Source: Lewinellaceae bacterium (lineage in GTDB: Bacteria > Bacteroidota > Bacteroidia > Chitinophagales > Saprospiraceae). Taken from it: DNA of 64,000 nucleotides. Every line of letters starts with the position of its first letter. The stretch's first letter is position 1. Under the pieces are notes generated by a model. That model was given only the letters and a program-made list of their open reading frames with translations, made no database searches and was not told the DNA's origin. Below are positions 8,261 through 15,828 of the stretch, piece by piece. The stretch covers positions 2,559,001 through 2,623,000 of the forward strand of contig JACJXX010000001.1 of NCBI GenBank assembly GCA_020636435.1, read 5' to 3'. The position numbers and the translations under genes were made by a program.

Positions 8261-8451
8261 TGCTATAGACACAACCTTCACAAAGTAAAAAACAAAACAC
8301 TATAATCTGCAATTGTAGTGCCCTAAAAATCTTTGCCCTCCCTTCCCAAGCATGCTCTCAACAGCAGATACAGCGCGAGCTGTATGGGGAAGAGTATGTG
8401 CCTGCGGCAGGGGAGGGGAGCTTTTATCATTTTCCACAAAAACCGAAGTCC

Positions 8452-9072
8452 ATGGCCCGAACCATCACTACTGCTCAGGGTGGAATGCCCTCCGCTGGTT
8501 TTTCCCTTATTGCTCTTCTCTTGCTGTTGCTCGGCACTTTTCTGTACTTTTACCAGCCGCTGGAAACGAATCCGCCACCTCTTGCTGCGGCAACGAGCCC
8601 ACCTGCCATTGAATACGAAGTCACCACGTCGGATATAACTGTTGACTGGGCCGGCGGCGGCGATTTCGACCCTCGGGATAAATGCCCGCCCGATTTTTTC
8701 CGGGAGGGTTTCGTAGTACTGTACAAAAGAGTAGCCGACGGGGGCTATTTCCGCTTTCTTTACCACAGGGGCAGGAAACTGCTCTATCGTATCGACAAGG
8801 AGTTGATCGGCGGAAAGGCCCACATCGGCCTGCACTGGGTGGAGAGTACAAAGTTTAGTTCCAAGTACCGCATCGCTGACCCGGCATTTAAGGGCGGTAG
8901 AGCAGTCAAAGTCCCTAACGCCAAAGGGGGTATGGATTCCCAAACCTTTCGCTACGGGCAGGCCGTTTCCAGAAGGAGAGTGCAAAGGGACCGGGAGCTG
9001 TTCAAAGAAACCCACGTTAAGCCAGGCCAGTGCCCGGAATGGTGGGATATACTGAACTTTTTTCCGCAATGA
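8452..9072 (+). CDS. Basic membrane-anchored protein, candidate effector, copy 1
   Basis: About 206 residues. I chose the ATG at 8452 because it gives a short basic N terminus before one hydrophobic segment (FSLIALLLLLLGTFLYF), as in the paralogue at 10828; the frame could start at a GTG at 8398. After the membrane segment is a Lys/Arg-rich globular domain shared with the paralogue. Blocks in order are YEVTTSD-TVDW, GGDFDP-DKCP-DFF, FLYH-G-KLLYRIDK, IGLHW, KYRIAD-AFKGGR, PNAKGG, RRV--DRELF-ETH and WWD--NF. Invariant His residues (YH, LHW, ETH) and Arg/Asp could be catalytic, but I recognise no family. A small acidic gene follows at 9129 and an XRE gene is divergent upstream. A secreted or inner-membrane-anchored toxin is the working idea; an envelope protein of other function is the alternative. 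Confidence 0.7.
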   Translation: MARTITTAQGGMPSAGFSLIALLLLLLGTFLYFYQPLETNPPPLAAATSPPAIEYEVTTSDITVDWAGGGDFDPRDKCPPDFFREGFVVLYKRVADGGYFRFLYHRGRKLLYRIDKELIGGKAHIGLHWVESTKFSSKYRIADPAFKGGRAVKVPNAKGGMDSQTFRYGQAVSRRRVQRDRELFKETHVKPGQCPEWWDILNFFPQ

Positions 9073-9128
9073 GGAATTGAACTTTTATCCTTTTTCTTAT
9101 TGAACCCAAAATCAATCACGACAACCAC

Positions 9129-9458
9129 ATGAAATACGCTTTCCAAAAAATGCGCCTCGAAGCCGACAGCCTTTACGCCCTGATCAACAACTGGGTGGAA
9201 ACGCACCTGACGGTTACGGAAGGCGCCGCCATCATCATCGGCTATGGCTATGCCTATGAAATTGCCGGCGCCTTTTCCAACCTGGTGCTGGACTGGGAAG
9301 CCACCGTCCTGCTACCCAGGGCAGAGCTGGAACTGGAAAACGGGGAGTACGACCTGATCATGCTGGAAGAAGAGCTCTACGCCTGCCGCAACCAACAGAA
9401 GTATCGGCTGCCGGATATGGCGGCAACGGTGGAGGTGGTGTCGGTGCCGGAGGAGTGA
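9129..9458 (+). CDS. Small acidic protein, candidate immunity protein, copy 1
   Basis: 109 residues, acidic, with no signal peptide. It shares the family pattern seen in the copies at 11461 and 11828: FQKM-LEAD--Y-LIN-W-E at the N terminus, TVTEGAAIIIGYGYAYEIAG, LDWEA, a segment rich in Glu/Asp, and the invariant ending VEVVSVPEE. It lies 56 bp downstream of the basic membrane-anchored protein and is the most divergent of the intact copies, which would fit specific pairing with its own partner. The family is unknown to me. The pairing with a basic exported protein and the later tandem duplication are typical of immunity genes, but that role is inferred. Confidence 0.7.
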   Translation: MKYAFQKMRLEADSLYALINNWVETHLTVTEGAAIIIGYGYAYEIAGAFSNLVLDWEATVLLPRAELELENGEYDLIMLEEELYACRNQQKYRLPDMAATVEVVSVPEE

Positions 9459-9781
9459 GGGATAGGGCAAATTGCCGGAGCTTCATCAATGCCAGCGAAG
9501 AATGTGGCCTTCATATTCTAACAACATTCGGGGTTGTGCAAAAAGGCCTCTTCCAAAAAACAGGCCCAAATTTTGTTTTATTGCCGGCCGCGTTGTCGGG
9601 GTGCAATTTTCCATTGCGCTCGGACTTTTGGCGGAGGGCAGAATTTAATTCCGGGCAAAAAAACACGATAACCCTTTTTTCACAACCCCCTGGCTATTCG
9701 AAAGCAGCCAAATTTTACCGAAATGACAGTACCAATGCTAAGTTCAAGCAAACTGGCAACTGAATAGCAGAGCTCTCATCC

Positions 9782-9987
9782 TCACTCCCCCAACCCCAAA
9801 TCCCGATAAACCTCCGGGTCAAGCACCCGCGCCACCTCCCCCAGCTTTCGGATCAGCAGGCGGTTCAGCAGCAGCAGTTCCGGGGCAGAAGCGGTATCCG
9901 GTGGAGTGAGTCTTTCAATTCCTCCGGAGGCGTTCCTTCCCACATATCCCCTTCCCCGGTGATCAGCCAGTCCAGGTTAAGCTTCTG
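9782..9987 (-). pseudogene. Decayed XRE regulator (second module copy)
   Basis: The reverse strand reads KLNLDWLITGEGDMWEGTPP then EELKDS, and after a frame change near 9908 continues PPDTASAPELLLLNRLLIRK then LGEVARVLDPEVYRDLGLGE and a stop. This aligns with the C-terminal half of the intact XRE protein at 7757-8182 (FNLNWLITGQGEIW, LVQKLQEVARELKARDPEAY, RKLGLGEL). The HTH-coding 5' half is missing. Its place relative to the copy-2 effector gene mirrors the first module, so it looks like the ancestral regulator of copy 2. Confidence 0.8.
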
Positions 9988-10058
9988 CCACAAAAGCACG
10001 AAAGCACCAAATTTTACCCAGCCTACAGGACGGGCCGCACCAAACCTTTTTGTAACTG

Positions 10059-10195
10059 TTCAGCATGAGGTATGAAATACACCTGGCGCAAAATTTTGTA
10101 AGCCACCCTTCCCCTCCCGAGGGGAATGAGAAGGGGTTCCGACAGAAAAAGCCTACAAAATTTTGCGCCAGGCGTCAATCAATCATGATGCTGAA
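10059..10195. repeat. Palindromic element with CCTGGCGCAAAATTTTGTA arms
   Basis: CCTGGCGCAAAATTTTGTA (10082-10100) is exactly repeated in inverted form at 10154-10172, and TTCAGCAT (10059) matches ATGCTGAA (10188-10195) in inverted form. Only part of the left arm recurs at 17669-17697. Confidence 0.8.
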
Positions 10196-10517
10196 TAGTC
10201 ACAATTCCGGATAAAAGATTACTCCCCCTCCCCCAAACTCCCCCCCAACTCCGGCGCATGCCGCCGAATCTCCCTTTTCAGCACATTTTCGGTTAATTCC
10301 CTAGAAAACCGACACAAAGCACTTTTTTAAACTAATTTCACACAAAAAACAGCATAAAAGTTGTTTTTTACTGGATTAAAACTTACTTTTACCCCTATTA
10401 TTGATATTTCTCAAAAAAGCAAACATTTTGCCCTGGCAAAACCAAGGCCTCATCCGAATTTGCCCGTGACGGAAGTTAAACTTATTTCCTAAAACGACGT
10501 GAGATTTGTGGCTACTG

Positions 10518-10614
10518 GTCTAAGGCTGGACAAGTTCGGCGTTCGGTTGTTCGGCGTTCGAAGTTCGACGAGGCTTGGCAACCCATTGGCTATCAACGCT
10601 GTCCAACGTTAGAC
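10518..10614. repeat. Dispersed repeat with inverted ends, copy A
   Basis: The ends GTCTAAGGCTGGACA and TGTCCAACGTTAGAC are inverted repeats. The interior contains tandem GTTCGGCGTTCG-like units. A related, longer copy in opposite orientation lies at 17744-17926. Confidence 0.75.
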
Positions 10615-10671
10615 ACATGGCCAGATTTGACTTGATTAGCTTGTTTTTCAGCAAGTTAAGCCAAGTTAAGC

Positions 10672-10804
10672 TTGAGGCTCAGGTTTAGGTTGAGGCGCCT
10701 GTAGTGCCAAGGATAGCTCAACGAAGCAAAACTGAATCGGTTTTCCCGGGAGACACATCCCTTCGGCTGTTCTCCGGCCTCAACCTTAGCCTTAACCTCA
10801 AACC
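10672..10804. repeat. Imperfect palindrome upstream of copy-2 effector gene
   Basis: The left arm at 10672-10696 and the right arm at 10778-10804 (GCCTCAACCTTAGCCTTAAC) are imperfect reverse complements. The centre contains GTAGTGCCAAGGATAGC, resembling the central hairpin of other palindromes in the window. It ends only 23 bp before the start codon at 10828, so the promoter must lie in or before it. Confidence 0.65.
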
Positions 10805-10827
10805 CTACGTTAAAACAAAACGCCATT

Positions 10828-11451
10828 ATGATCCATTCCCTCACTTCTCCCCCGGGCAGAAGGTTCCCCTTCCATGCCCTGGCCCTGCTGTTGTTGGGGC
10901 TGCTGCTTGTTGTCGCGTTTAACTACAGCCATTTGAATCCAGCGCCGGAGCTGGCCTATTTCACGGGCCATACCGGCGGTGGCGCCGCTTTCTCCTACGA
11001 AGTAACCACCTCCGACCTCACCGTCGACTGGCAAAATGGCGGAGACTTCGACCCAAAAGACAAATGCCCGGAGGACTTCTTTGCCGCCGGGTTTACGGTG
11101 ATTTTTAAAAAACTACCAGACGGCAACTTAGTAAAGTTCCTCTACCACAAAGGCAAAAAGCTCCTTTACCGTATTGACAAAGACGTTATTAAGGGAAAAG
11201 CTAAGATCGGGCTACACTGGGTGACGGGTACGCACTTCAACGCAAAATACCGCATCGCGGACAAGGCTTTCAAAGGCGGACGATCTGTCGCCGCGCCTAA
11301 CGCCAAGGGAGGCTTCGACAAAGTCCGGTTCCAATACGGAGAAGCGGTTTCCAAAAGGCGGGTCCGGCCCGACCGGGAGCTCTTCCGGGAAACGCATATC
11401 GGCCCCAAACAATGCCAGTCCTGGTGGGATTTGTTTAATTTTATGCCCTGA
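10828..11451 (+). CDS. Basic membrane-anchored protein, candidate effector, copy 2
   Basis: 207 residues, paralogous to 8452-9072 over the whole length after the membrane segment. It has a basic N terminus (MIHSLTSPPGRR), a hydrophobic segment (HALALLLLGLLLVVAF), and the same conserved blocks: YEVTTSDLTVDW, GGDFDPKDKCPEDFF, FLYHKGKKLLYRIDK, IGLHWV, KYRIADKAFKGGR, PNAKGG, DRELFRETH and WWDLFNF. It is very Lys-rich. The first candidate immunity gene begins 9 bp after its stop and a second follows, so the three form a compact operon. No sorting domain for T9SS is seen. Function is unknown; a toxin-like role is suggested by context only. Confidence 0.7.
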   Translation: MIHSLTSPPGRRFPFHALALLLLGLLLVVAFNYSHLNPAPELAYFTGHTGGGAAFSYEVTTSDLTVDWQNGGDFDPKDKCPEDFFAAGFTVIFKKLPDGNLVKFLYHKGKKLLYRIDKDVIKGKAKIGLHWVTGTHFNAKYRIADKAFKGGRSVAAPNAKGGFDKVRFQYGEAVSKRRVRPDRELFRETHIGPKQCQSWWDLFNFMP

Positions 11452-11460
11452 GCAGTCTAA

Positions 11461-11802
11461 ATGAACAATAATATGCGGTACCCTTTCCAAAAAATGCAGC
11501 TCGAAGCCGACGGCTTCTACGACCTCATCAACACCTGGGCGGAGATGCAACTGGTAGTCACCGAAGAGTCGGCGACGATCATCGGAGAAGGCTATACATA
11601 CGAAATTCTCAAAGCGTTTACCGCTCTAGTCTTCGACTGGGAAGCCAGCATCCCCATCGTCAAAGCAGGCCTGAACATCCCGGAAGGCTCCTACGACCTC
11701 AGCCGGATGGGCGACAAGGTGCATGCCTGCACCAGTGAAAAAGCCTACTTCCTCCCCGACCGCCCGGTGACGGTGGAGGTGGTGTCAGTGCCGGAGGAGT
11801 GA
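11461..11802 (+). CDS. Small acidic protein, candidate immunity protein, copy 2a
   Basis: 113 residues (109 if the second Met at 11473 is used, which aligns with the other copies). It contains FQKMQLEADGFYDLINTWAE, then MQLVVTEESATIIGEGYTYE, VFDWEASIPIVKAGLNIPEG, SYDLSRMGDKVHAC and PVTVEVVSVPEE. It follows the effector-like gene by 9 bp. DNA identity with the next gene is obvious by eye over long stretches, so the two arose by recent tandem duplication. The main differences are in the middle (EILKAFTAL versus EIAGAFTIL), where partner specificity might lie. Confidence 0.7.
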   Translation: MNNNMRYPFQKMQLEADGFYDLINTWAEMQLVVTEESATIIGEGYTYEILKAFTALVFDWEASIPIVKAGLNIPEGSYDLSRMGDKVHACTSEKAYFLPDRPVTVEVVSVPEE

Positions 11803-11827
11803 GGGCAAAAAGAACATCAATACGATC

Positions 11828-12157
11828 ATGAAATTCGCATTCCAAAAAATGCAGCTCGAAGCCGACGGCTTCTACAAACTCATCAACACCTGGGCTGAAA
11901 TGCAACTGGTAGTTACCGAAGATTCGGCGACGATCATCGGGTATGGGTATACCTATGAGATTGCCGGCGCCTTTACTATCCTGGTCTTCGACTGGGAGGC
12001 CAGCATCCCCATCGCCAAAGAGGGCCTGAACATCCCGGAGGGCTCCTACGACCTCAGCAGGATGGGCGATAAGGTGCATGCCTGCAGCAGTGAAAAAGCC
12101 TACTTCCTGCCCGACCGTCCGGTGACGGTGGAGGTGGTGTCGGTGCCGGAGGAGTAA
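11828..12157 (+). CDS. Small acidic protein, candidate immunity protein, copy 2b
   Basis: 109 residues and a near-duplicate of copy 2a. It begins MKFAFQKMQLEADGFYKLIN and ends VEVVSVPEE. It is cytoplasmic by sequence and acidic overall. It is the last gene of the second module; 38 bp later an unrelated membrane protein gene starts. Extra copies of immunity genes downstream of one effector are a common pattern in polymorphic toxin loci, which is the context argument for the role. Cys is conserved in the VHAC motif across the 2a/2b copies. Confidence 0.7.
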   Translation: MKFAFQKMQLEADGFYKLINTWAEMQLVVTEDSATIIGYGYTYEIAGAFTILVFDWEASIPIAKEGLNIPEGSYDLSRMGDKVHACSSEKAYFLPDRPVTVEVVSVPEE

Positions 12158-12195
12158 GGGTAAAACAACTGAAAACCGATCATAATAACCCTGGC

Positions 12196-12882
12196 ATGAA
12201 AAACAAACTATACCAAGCCCTGTCAAAGCCCTACATCGTCATTGGCGTTATGGCCATCGCGCCATTGCTATCCTATTTTGACCGAAATTACGGTTATTTC
12301 TTCGGCCTGTTTATCGCGCTATTCTTACTATGGGGCAGTAAATTTGATTGGTCAAAATTCGGGTTCGGGCAGCCACTGAGTTTTCGGACCGCCTGGAGGG
12401 GGTTATTGCTTGCCCTGGCCATCTTTCTTCTGATAGATGTGTGCATTCAACCCTTCCTGGAAATTTATTTTGGGAGGATCGACCTGAGTTCCGTTGAAGA
12501 GATACGGGGCGACTTTGGAAGCTTCCTCATTCTCTTTGTCATCATGTGGGTTTTTGCAGCATTTGGGGAAGAATTCCTGTTCAGCGGCTATTATATGAAA
12601 CACCTGGCCGAGTTTTTGGGCGATACCGACAAGGCCTGGATGGCCTCCGCCATTCTACTTTCTATCTATTTTGGAATGTCTCACAATTATCAGGGAGTCG
12701 CTGGAATGGTTGCCGTTGGATTGGCAAGTACCTTTTTCTTCATTGCATTCGCTTTGAACAGGACAAACCTCGCGTTGCTGGTCTTTGCGCACGGATTTTA
12801 CGACACCATTGGCCTGACGCTTATTCATTTGAATAAAGATGACACTTTTTATAAATGGGCGTTAACGCTGATGGAAAACTAA
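12196..12882 (+). CDS. CPBP-family intramembrane protease-like protein
   Basis: 228 residues with about six hydrophobic segments. It carries the CPBP (Abi/Rce1-like) motifs in modified form: GEEFLFSGYY in place of EE-x-x-x-R, with Ser at the usual Arg position; FGMSHNYQG for the F-x-x-x-H motif; and HGFYD in place of H-x-x-x-N. The two Glu and both His are kept. It would be an inner-membrane protein. CPBP proteins occur in bacteriocin self-immunity and phage-abortive functions, which is suggestive next to an effector/immunity-type operon, but the same family has other roles. A palindromic repeat starts inside its stop codon. Confidence 0.75.
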   Translation: MKNKLYQALSKPYIVIGVMAIAPLLSYFDRNYGYFFGLFIALFLLWGSKFDWSKFGFGQPLSFRTAWRGLLLALAIFLLIDVCIQPFLEIYFGRIDLSSVEEIRGDFGSFLILFVIMWVFAAFGEEFLFSGYYMKHLAEFLGDTDKAWMASAILLSIYFGMSHNYQGVAGMVAVGLASTFFFIAFALNRTNLALLVFAHGFYDTIGLTLIHLNKDDTFYKWALTLMEN

Positions 12883-13043
12883 GGGGTTGCGCAAGAATAA
12901 GTTCCGAATTTTGGGGAGCATATTTTGTGCCTGGCCAAGGAAAAAAACGCAGACGTAGCCCAAGCTACAGCGAGGCTTTTTGACGCCGGGCAGGTGCAAA
13001 AGATGCCGCCAAAAGCGGTAAGTTATTCTTGCGCAAGCCCTAA
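12880..13043. repeat. Long imperfect palindrome with central GTAGC...GCTAC hairpin
   Basis: The terminal arms at 12880-12903 and 13020-13042 are reverse complements (core TTGCGCAAGAATAA) apart from a few mismatches. Inner arms also pair (TTTTG...GCAT and its complement, TGCCTGGCCAAGG-like and its complement), so almost the whole element can fold. The centre is GTAGCCCAAGCTAC. It begins in the stop codon of the CPBP gene, as expected for a small mobile repeat. Confidence 0.85.
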
Positions 13044-13120
13044 CTGCCTTGAGTGATATTTTATCAAGTGCATACGAACCAAGTTGGACTTTTAATTGGC
13101 AAGAAATATAGATAAACAAA

Positions 13121-14002
13121 ATGCGGAGTGAAAAACAAATGCTTGAGCTGATTCTTTCAGTTGCAAGTGGAAATAATAATATAAGAGCAGTAATATTAAA
13201 CGGCTCTAGAGCGAATAAGAATATAAAAAGTGATGATTTTCAAGATTATGATATCGTCTACGTGGTGGATGAATTAAAAGGTTTTGAATCTAGGCCCACA
13301 TGGATTGATGTATTTGGCGAAAGAATTATTTTACAAATGCCAAACTCAATGAAGATAGATGAAGATGATTCAGAAACAGAGGAAGATGAGATCACGTATT
13401 TAATGCTTTTCAAAGACTTCAATAGGATAGATTTAAAGTTGGTTGAAGTGAAAAACATATTAAACTACAAAGACAGTTTAAGTAAGATTTTGCTTGATAA
13501 GGATCATTTATTCAAAGAAAGGTTAGGGCCAAGTGAAGAAGATTATATGATAAAAGAACCATCACAAAAAGAGTTTTTAGATTGTTGTAATGAATTTTGG
13601 TGGGTATCAACTTATGTCATAAAAGGCTTAGCAAGGGATGAGCCAATATATGCAAAAGAAATGCTTGAAAACCCAGTAAGGAAAATGTTTATGAAAATGC
13701 TGTCTTGGTATGTGGGAGCAACGAAAGGCTTTGAAATTAACTTAGGAAACTGTAATCGTTTTTTGAAAGAACATGTCAGTTCAGCTTTATGGAAAAGGAT
13801 TTTAAGGACGTATCCAGATTCGGAAATCATAAATATCTGGAATAGTTTGATGGAAATGATAAGTGTTTTTCATGAACTAGGACTTGAAGTAGCTAAAGAA
13901 ACGGGGTTAAATTATAAGATAGAAGAATCGATAAATGTGAAAGAATACATTGGAAACATGAAGGAGAGAATAATAAATAAAAATCCTGCCGCCAATAACT
14001 AA
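13121..14002 (+). CDS. Aminoglycoside 6-adenylyltransferase-like nucleotidyltransferase
   Basis: 293 residues, about the usual length of the AadK/AadS group of streptomycin 6-adenylyltransferases. The nucleotidyltransferase motif is visible near residues 25-50: VILNGSRANKNIKSDDFQDY DIVYVV (Gly-Ser-Arg-x-Asn and Asp-Tyr-Asp). Conserved elements downstream include IDLKLVE and EFWWVSTYVIKGLARDE, typical of the family. The family adenylylates aminoglycosides with ATP; divergent members may have other substrates, so resistance is not certain. The gene is AT-rich compared with the flanking DNA and lies between two repeats (12880-13043 and 14004-14090), so it was probably acquired. Confidence 0.8.
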   Translation: MRSEKQMLELILSVASGNNNIRAVILNGSRANKNIKSDDFQDYDIVYVVDELKGFESRPTWIDVFGERIILQMPNSMKIDEDDSETEEDEITYLMLFKDFNRIDLKLVEVKNILNYKDSLSKILLDKDHLFKERLGPSEEDYMIKEPSQKEFLDCCNEFWWVSTYVIKGLARDEPIYAKEMLENPVRKMFMKMLSWYVGATKGFEINLGNCNRFLKEHVSSALWKRILRTYPDSEIINIWNSLMEMISVFHELGLEVAKETGLNYKIEESINVKEYIGNMKERIINKNPAANN

Positions 14003-14003
14003 C

Positions 14004-14090
14004 TGGATTTTGGACGTAAGTCGGAAGCGACCGAGGGGAGTCCCGTACCGACGAAGGAGGCCGGGGTGCGAAGTCGGAAAGCCTGCCCCG
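14004..14090 (+). repeat. Dispersed repeat, copy A (partial)
   Basis: It begins TGGATTTTGGACG just after the nucleotidyltransferase stop. It matches, in reverse complement, the right half of 48562-48766, sharing AAGTCGGAAGCGACCGA, AGTCCCGTACCGA and TCGGAAAGCCTG. Confidence 0.8.
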
Positions 14091-14108
14091 ATATTTGTTC
14101 TTTGAAAT

Positions 14109-14852
14109 CTATTTGGTTGGAGAAGTGGCGAAATAAGTTTCCACATACAAATTCCCGGAAAAATCTTGATATTCTTTTGAGCCAAAAATAGGCCGGGCAG
14201 CAGCTTGAAATTTTTCAGCATTTTCCCAAACAATGATGACAGCTTGAGTATTCTCTGCTAAACTTGGAATCCCCTGTTCAGACAATTTAAAAACTTTAAA
14301 CTCTCGGGCGAATTTATATCCATCGTAATTGTTTAGGGAATTAAAAAAGACTTCACGTTTCTTACCGAAGGCATCAGGAGTTTTACCTCTACGAATTGCG
14401 AACTCAACTACCAATCCTTCCTTTTTGATTGAATTCATATCAAAATCCTTCCCGTCAACAGGTTGCAAAAGTGCATAGGCTAATGGATTGAAACTTGAAA
14501 AATAATCTATCGCAACTTGTTGGGGCATTAATCGAGCTGCCGCTTCACCAAAACCTTCCATTGAATTCCAATGCGTCATTCCAATAAGAATATTGTCAAG
14601 ATTTAAATCAGGGGCGACAGTAAAAAAAGGTTTCCATTTTCCTTCGTTTAAAGTTGCCTCTTCTTTGCTAAGGACTTCAACAAATTTTTCTCTTGTATCT
14701 AAGAAAGCCTGATGTTGGCCTTCTTTAGATTGATTGATTGCAATTTCGAACATATAATTTGATTTTTTACTTTGTGAATGATTAGTGTTTTTATTTATGC
14801 TGCAACTTGTTACTAAGAACAAAAGAACAAGCGTTAAAAATTTCAAATTCAT
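14109..14852 (-). CDS. Lipoprotein with dimeric alpha-beta barrel-like domains
   Basis: 247 residues. The N terminus is a lipoprotein signal (FLTLVLLFLVTSC, lipid-modified Cys about residue 16). The rest contains two stretches resembling antibiotic-biosynthesis-monooxygenase (ABM)/EthD-type ferredoxin-like folds: YMFEIAINQSKEGQHQAFLD ... WKPFFTVAPDLN, and LVVEFAIRRGKTPDAFGKKR ... VIIVWENAEKF. It is divergent from an HxlR regulator, a pairing commonly seen where HxlR controls redox or small-molecule-handling genes. The catalytic role is unknown. The gene is AT-rich like its neighbour and probably travelled with it. Confidence 0.65.
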   Translation of the reverse strand: MNLKFLTLVLLFLVTSCSINKNTNHSQSKKSNYMFEIAINQSKEGQHQAFLDTREKFVEVLSKEEATLNEGKWKPFFTVAPDLNLDNILIGMTHWNSMEGFGEAAARLMPQQVAIDYFSSFNPLAYALLQPVDGKDFDMNSIKKEGLVVEFAIRRGKTPDAFGKKREVFFNSLNNYDGYKFAREFKVFKLSEQGIPSLAENTQAVIIVWENAEKFQAAARPIFGSKEYQDFSGNLYVETYFATSPTK

Positions 14853-14915
14853 TTTCTATAAACTTTGGTTGAATTATTGGTTGCAAAACAATACATTAAT
14901 GACTACTTTTACAAG

Positions 14916-14969
14916 TAGTTACATTTTTGTCTAATAGTAACATTTATGTAACTATTGTTGATGATCAAC
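14916..14969. promoter_or_regulatory. Candidate HxlR operators
   Basis: TAGTTAC (14916-14922) and GTAACTA (14948-14954) are exact inverted repeats, and GTTGATGATCAAC (14957-14969) is a perfect palindrome around one base. Both lie in the short space between the divergent lipoprotein and HxlR genes. Confidence 0.5.
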
Positions 14970-14979
14970 AAGTTATAGT

Positions 14980-15387
14980 ATGAAAAAAGCAGAAATAAAT
15001 TCAAAGAGGTTCGATAGTATGGTCGAACAAGTAAAAAAATATGGAGGTTGTCCTGTTAGTAGCACTTTAAAAGTATTCGGTGGGAAGTGGAAACCACTAA
15101 TTCTTTATTTCATTTCTGTTGATGTAAATAGATTTGGACAACTTCAAAGGATGATACCAGATTGCAGCAAAAGAATGATGACAAAGCAATTGAGAGAATT
15201 GGAAAGTGACGGATTAATTAACCGGAAAGTTTTTGCAGAAGTACCACCTAAAGTAATTTATAGTTTGACAGAAAAAGGTGAAAGCTTAAGGCCTGTTTTC
15301 CGAGAATTAAGTAAATGGGGGATTAAAAATGTATTAGAACCGAAATTGAGTAAACAGGAAAATACTGTGCACAATAATAAAGGCTGA
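14980..15387 (+). CDS. HxlR-family transcriptional regulator
   Basis: 135 residues. The HxlR winged-helix signature is clear: CPVSSTLKVFGGKWKPLILY near residue 25, then RFGQLQRMIPDCSKRMMTKQ LRELESDGLINRKVF, and a C-terminal EVPPKVIYSLTEKGESLRPV. The conserved Cys at the start of the domain is the one that senses reactive carbonyls or oxidants in some family members. It probably represses the divergent lipoprotein gene and itself through the inverted repeats between them. The last codons and the stop come from the 47-bp repeat, so the natural C terminus may have been replaced. Confidence 0.85.
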   Translation: MKKAEINSKRFDSMVEQVKKYGGCPVSSTLKVFGGKWKPLILYFISVDVNRFGQLQRMIPDCSKRMMTKQLRELESDGLINRKVFAEVPPKVIYSLTEKGESLRPVFRELSKWGIKNVLEPKLSKQENTVHNNKG

Positions 15388-15419
15388 AATGTCTGGTGCA
15401 ACTGACATTTTCAGTCCCG
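15373..15419 (+). repeat. 47-bp dispersed repeat, copy B
   Basis: It is the same as 1737-1783 except for one base (TGCAACTG versus TGCTACTG). Here it supplies the codons Asn-Asn-Lys-Gly-stop of the HxlR gene and fuses directly to a decayed small-protein gene. Confidence 0.85.
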
Positions 15420-15679
15420 AACCTTCAGTAGAGTTGATGCGACAGGAGTTAACAGTAATACCGGAAAAAAGTACCTACGAGATACTCAAAGTCTTTACTG
15501 CTCTGGTCTTTGACTGGGAAGCCAGCATCCGCATCGTCAAAGCAGGCCTGAACATCCCGGAGGGCTCCTACGACCTCAGCCGGATGGGCGATAAAGTTCA
15601 TGCCTGCAGCCAGGAGAAAGCCTACTTCCTGCCCGACCGCCCGGTGACGGTAGAGGTGGTGTCGGCGCCGGAGGAGTGA
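15389..15679 (+). pseudogene. 5'-truncated copy of the small acidic protein family
   Basis: An open frame of 96 codons begins inside the 47-bp repeat, but only the part from about 15442 is related to the family: QELTVIPEKS, then TYEILKVFTALVFDWEASIR, KAGLNIPEGSYDLSRMGDKV and PVTVEVVSAPEE. The N-terminal helix and the ATIIG-GY block are missing. DNA identity with 11580-11790 is high. It is probably a relic left by recombination, although a shortened product is possible. Confidence 0.75.
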
Positions 15680-15828
15680 TTTTTGAGCGCATGCCTGGAA
15701 TACCGGAGGCAATGCGTGATTGATTCCACTATGCTTCCCTTGCAGGTTACCAAAGACATGGTTAAATTTGGGAATCTGCGGGCGAAATACCAGTTTTTGA
15801 AAGGAATGGATGCGCTGCAGACCGGACC

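Larger units (their letters stand above)
9459..10827. other. Long non-coding stretch between the two module copies
   Basis: No intact gene is visible. It holds a decayed XRE gene (9782-9987), three palindromic or inverted-repeat elements (10059-10195, 10518-10614, 10672-10804) and an AT-rich stretch at about 10300-10440. A short reverse-strand frame at 10223-10290 ends RHAPELGGSLGEGE and may be another scrap of a regulator. A 102-codon frame at 9455-9763 shows no protein-like features. Confidence 0.6.

Noticed and set aside
8323..9069. 248-codon ORF antisense to the copy-1 effector-like gene
   Set aside because: The plus-strand frame is conserved in the paralogue at 10828, with block conservation typical of coding selection; the antisense frame is a shadow.
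9455..9763. 102-codon ORF after the first small acidic gene
   Set aside because: Begins inside the preceding gene's end, shows no domain, signal peptide or paralogue, and its composition is intergenic-like.
13121..14002. Naming the nucleotidyltransferase as a proven streptomycin resistance gene
   Set aside because: The family fit is good, but substrate specificity cannot be read from the sequence; no gene symbol was given.
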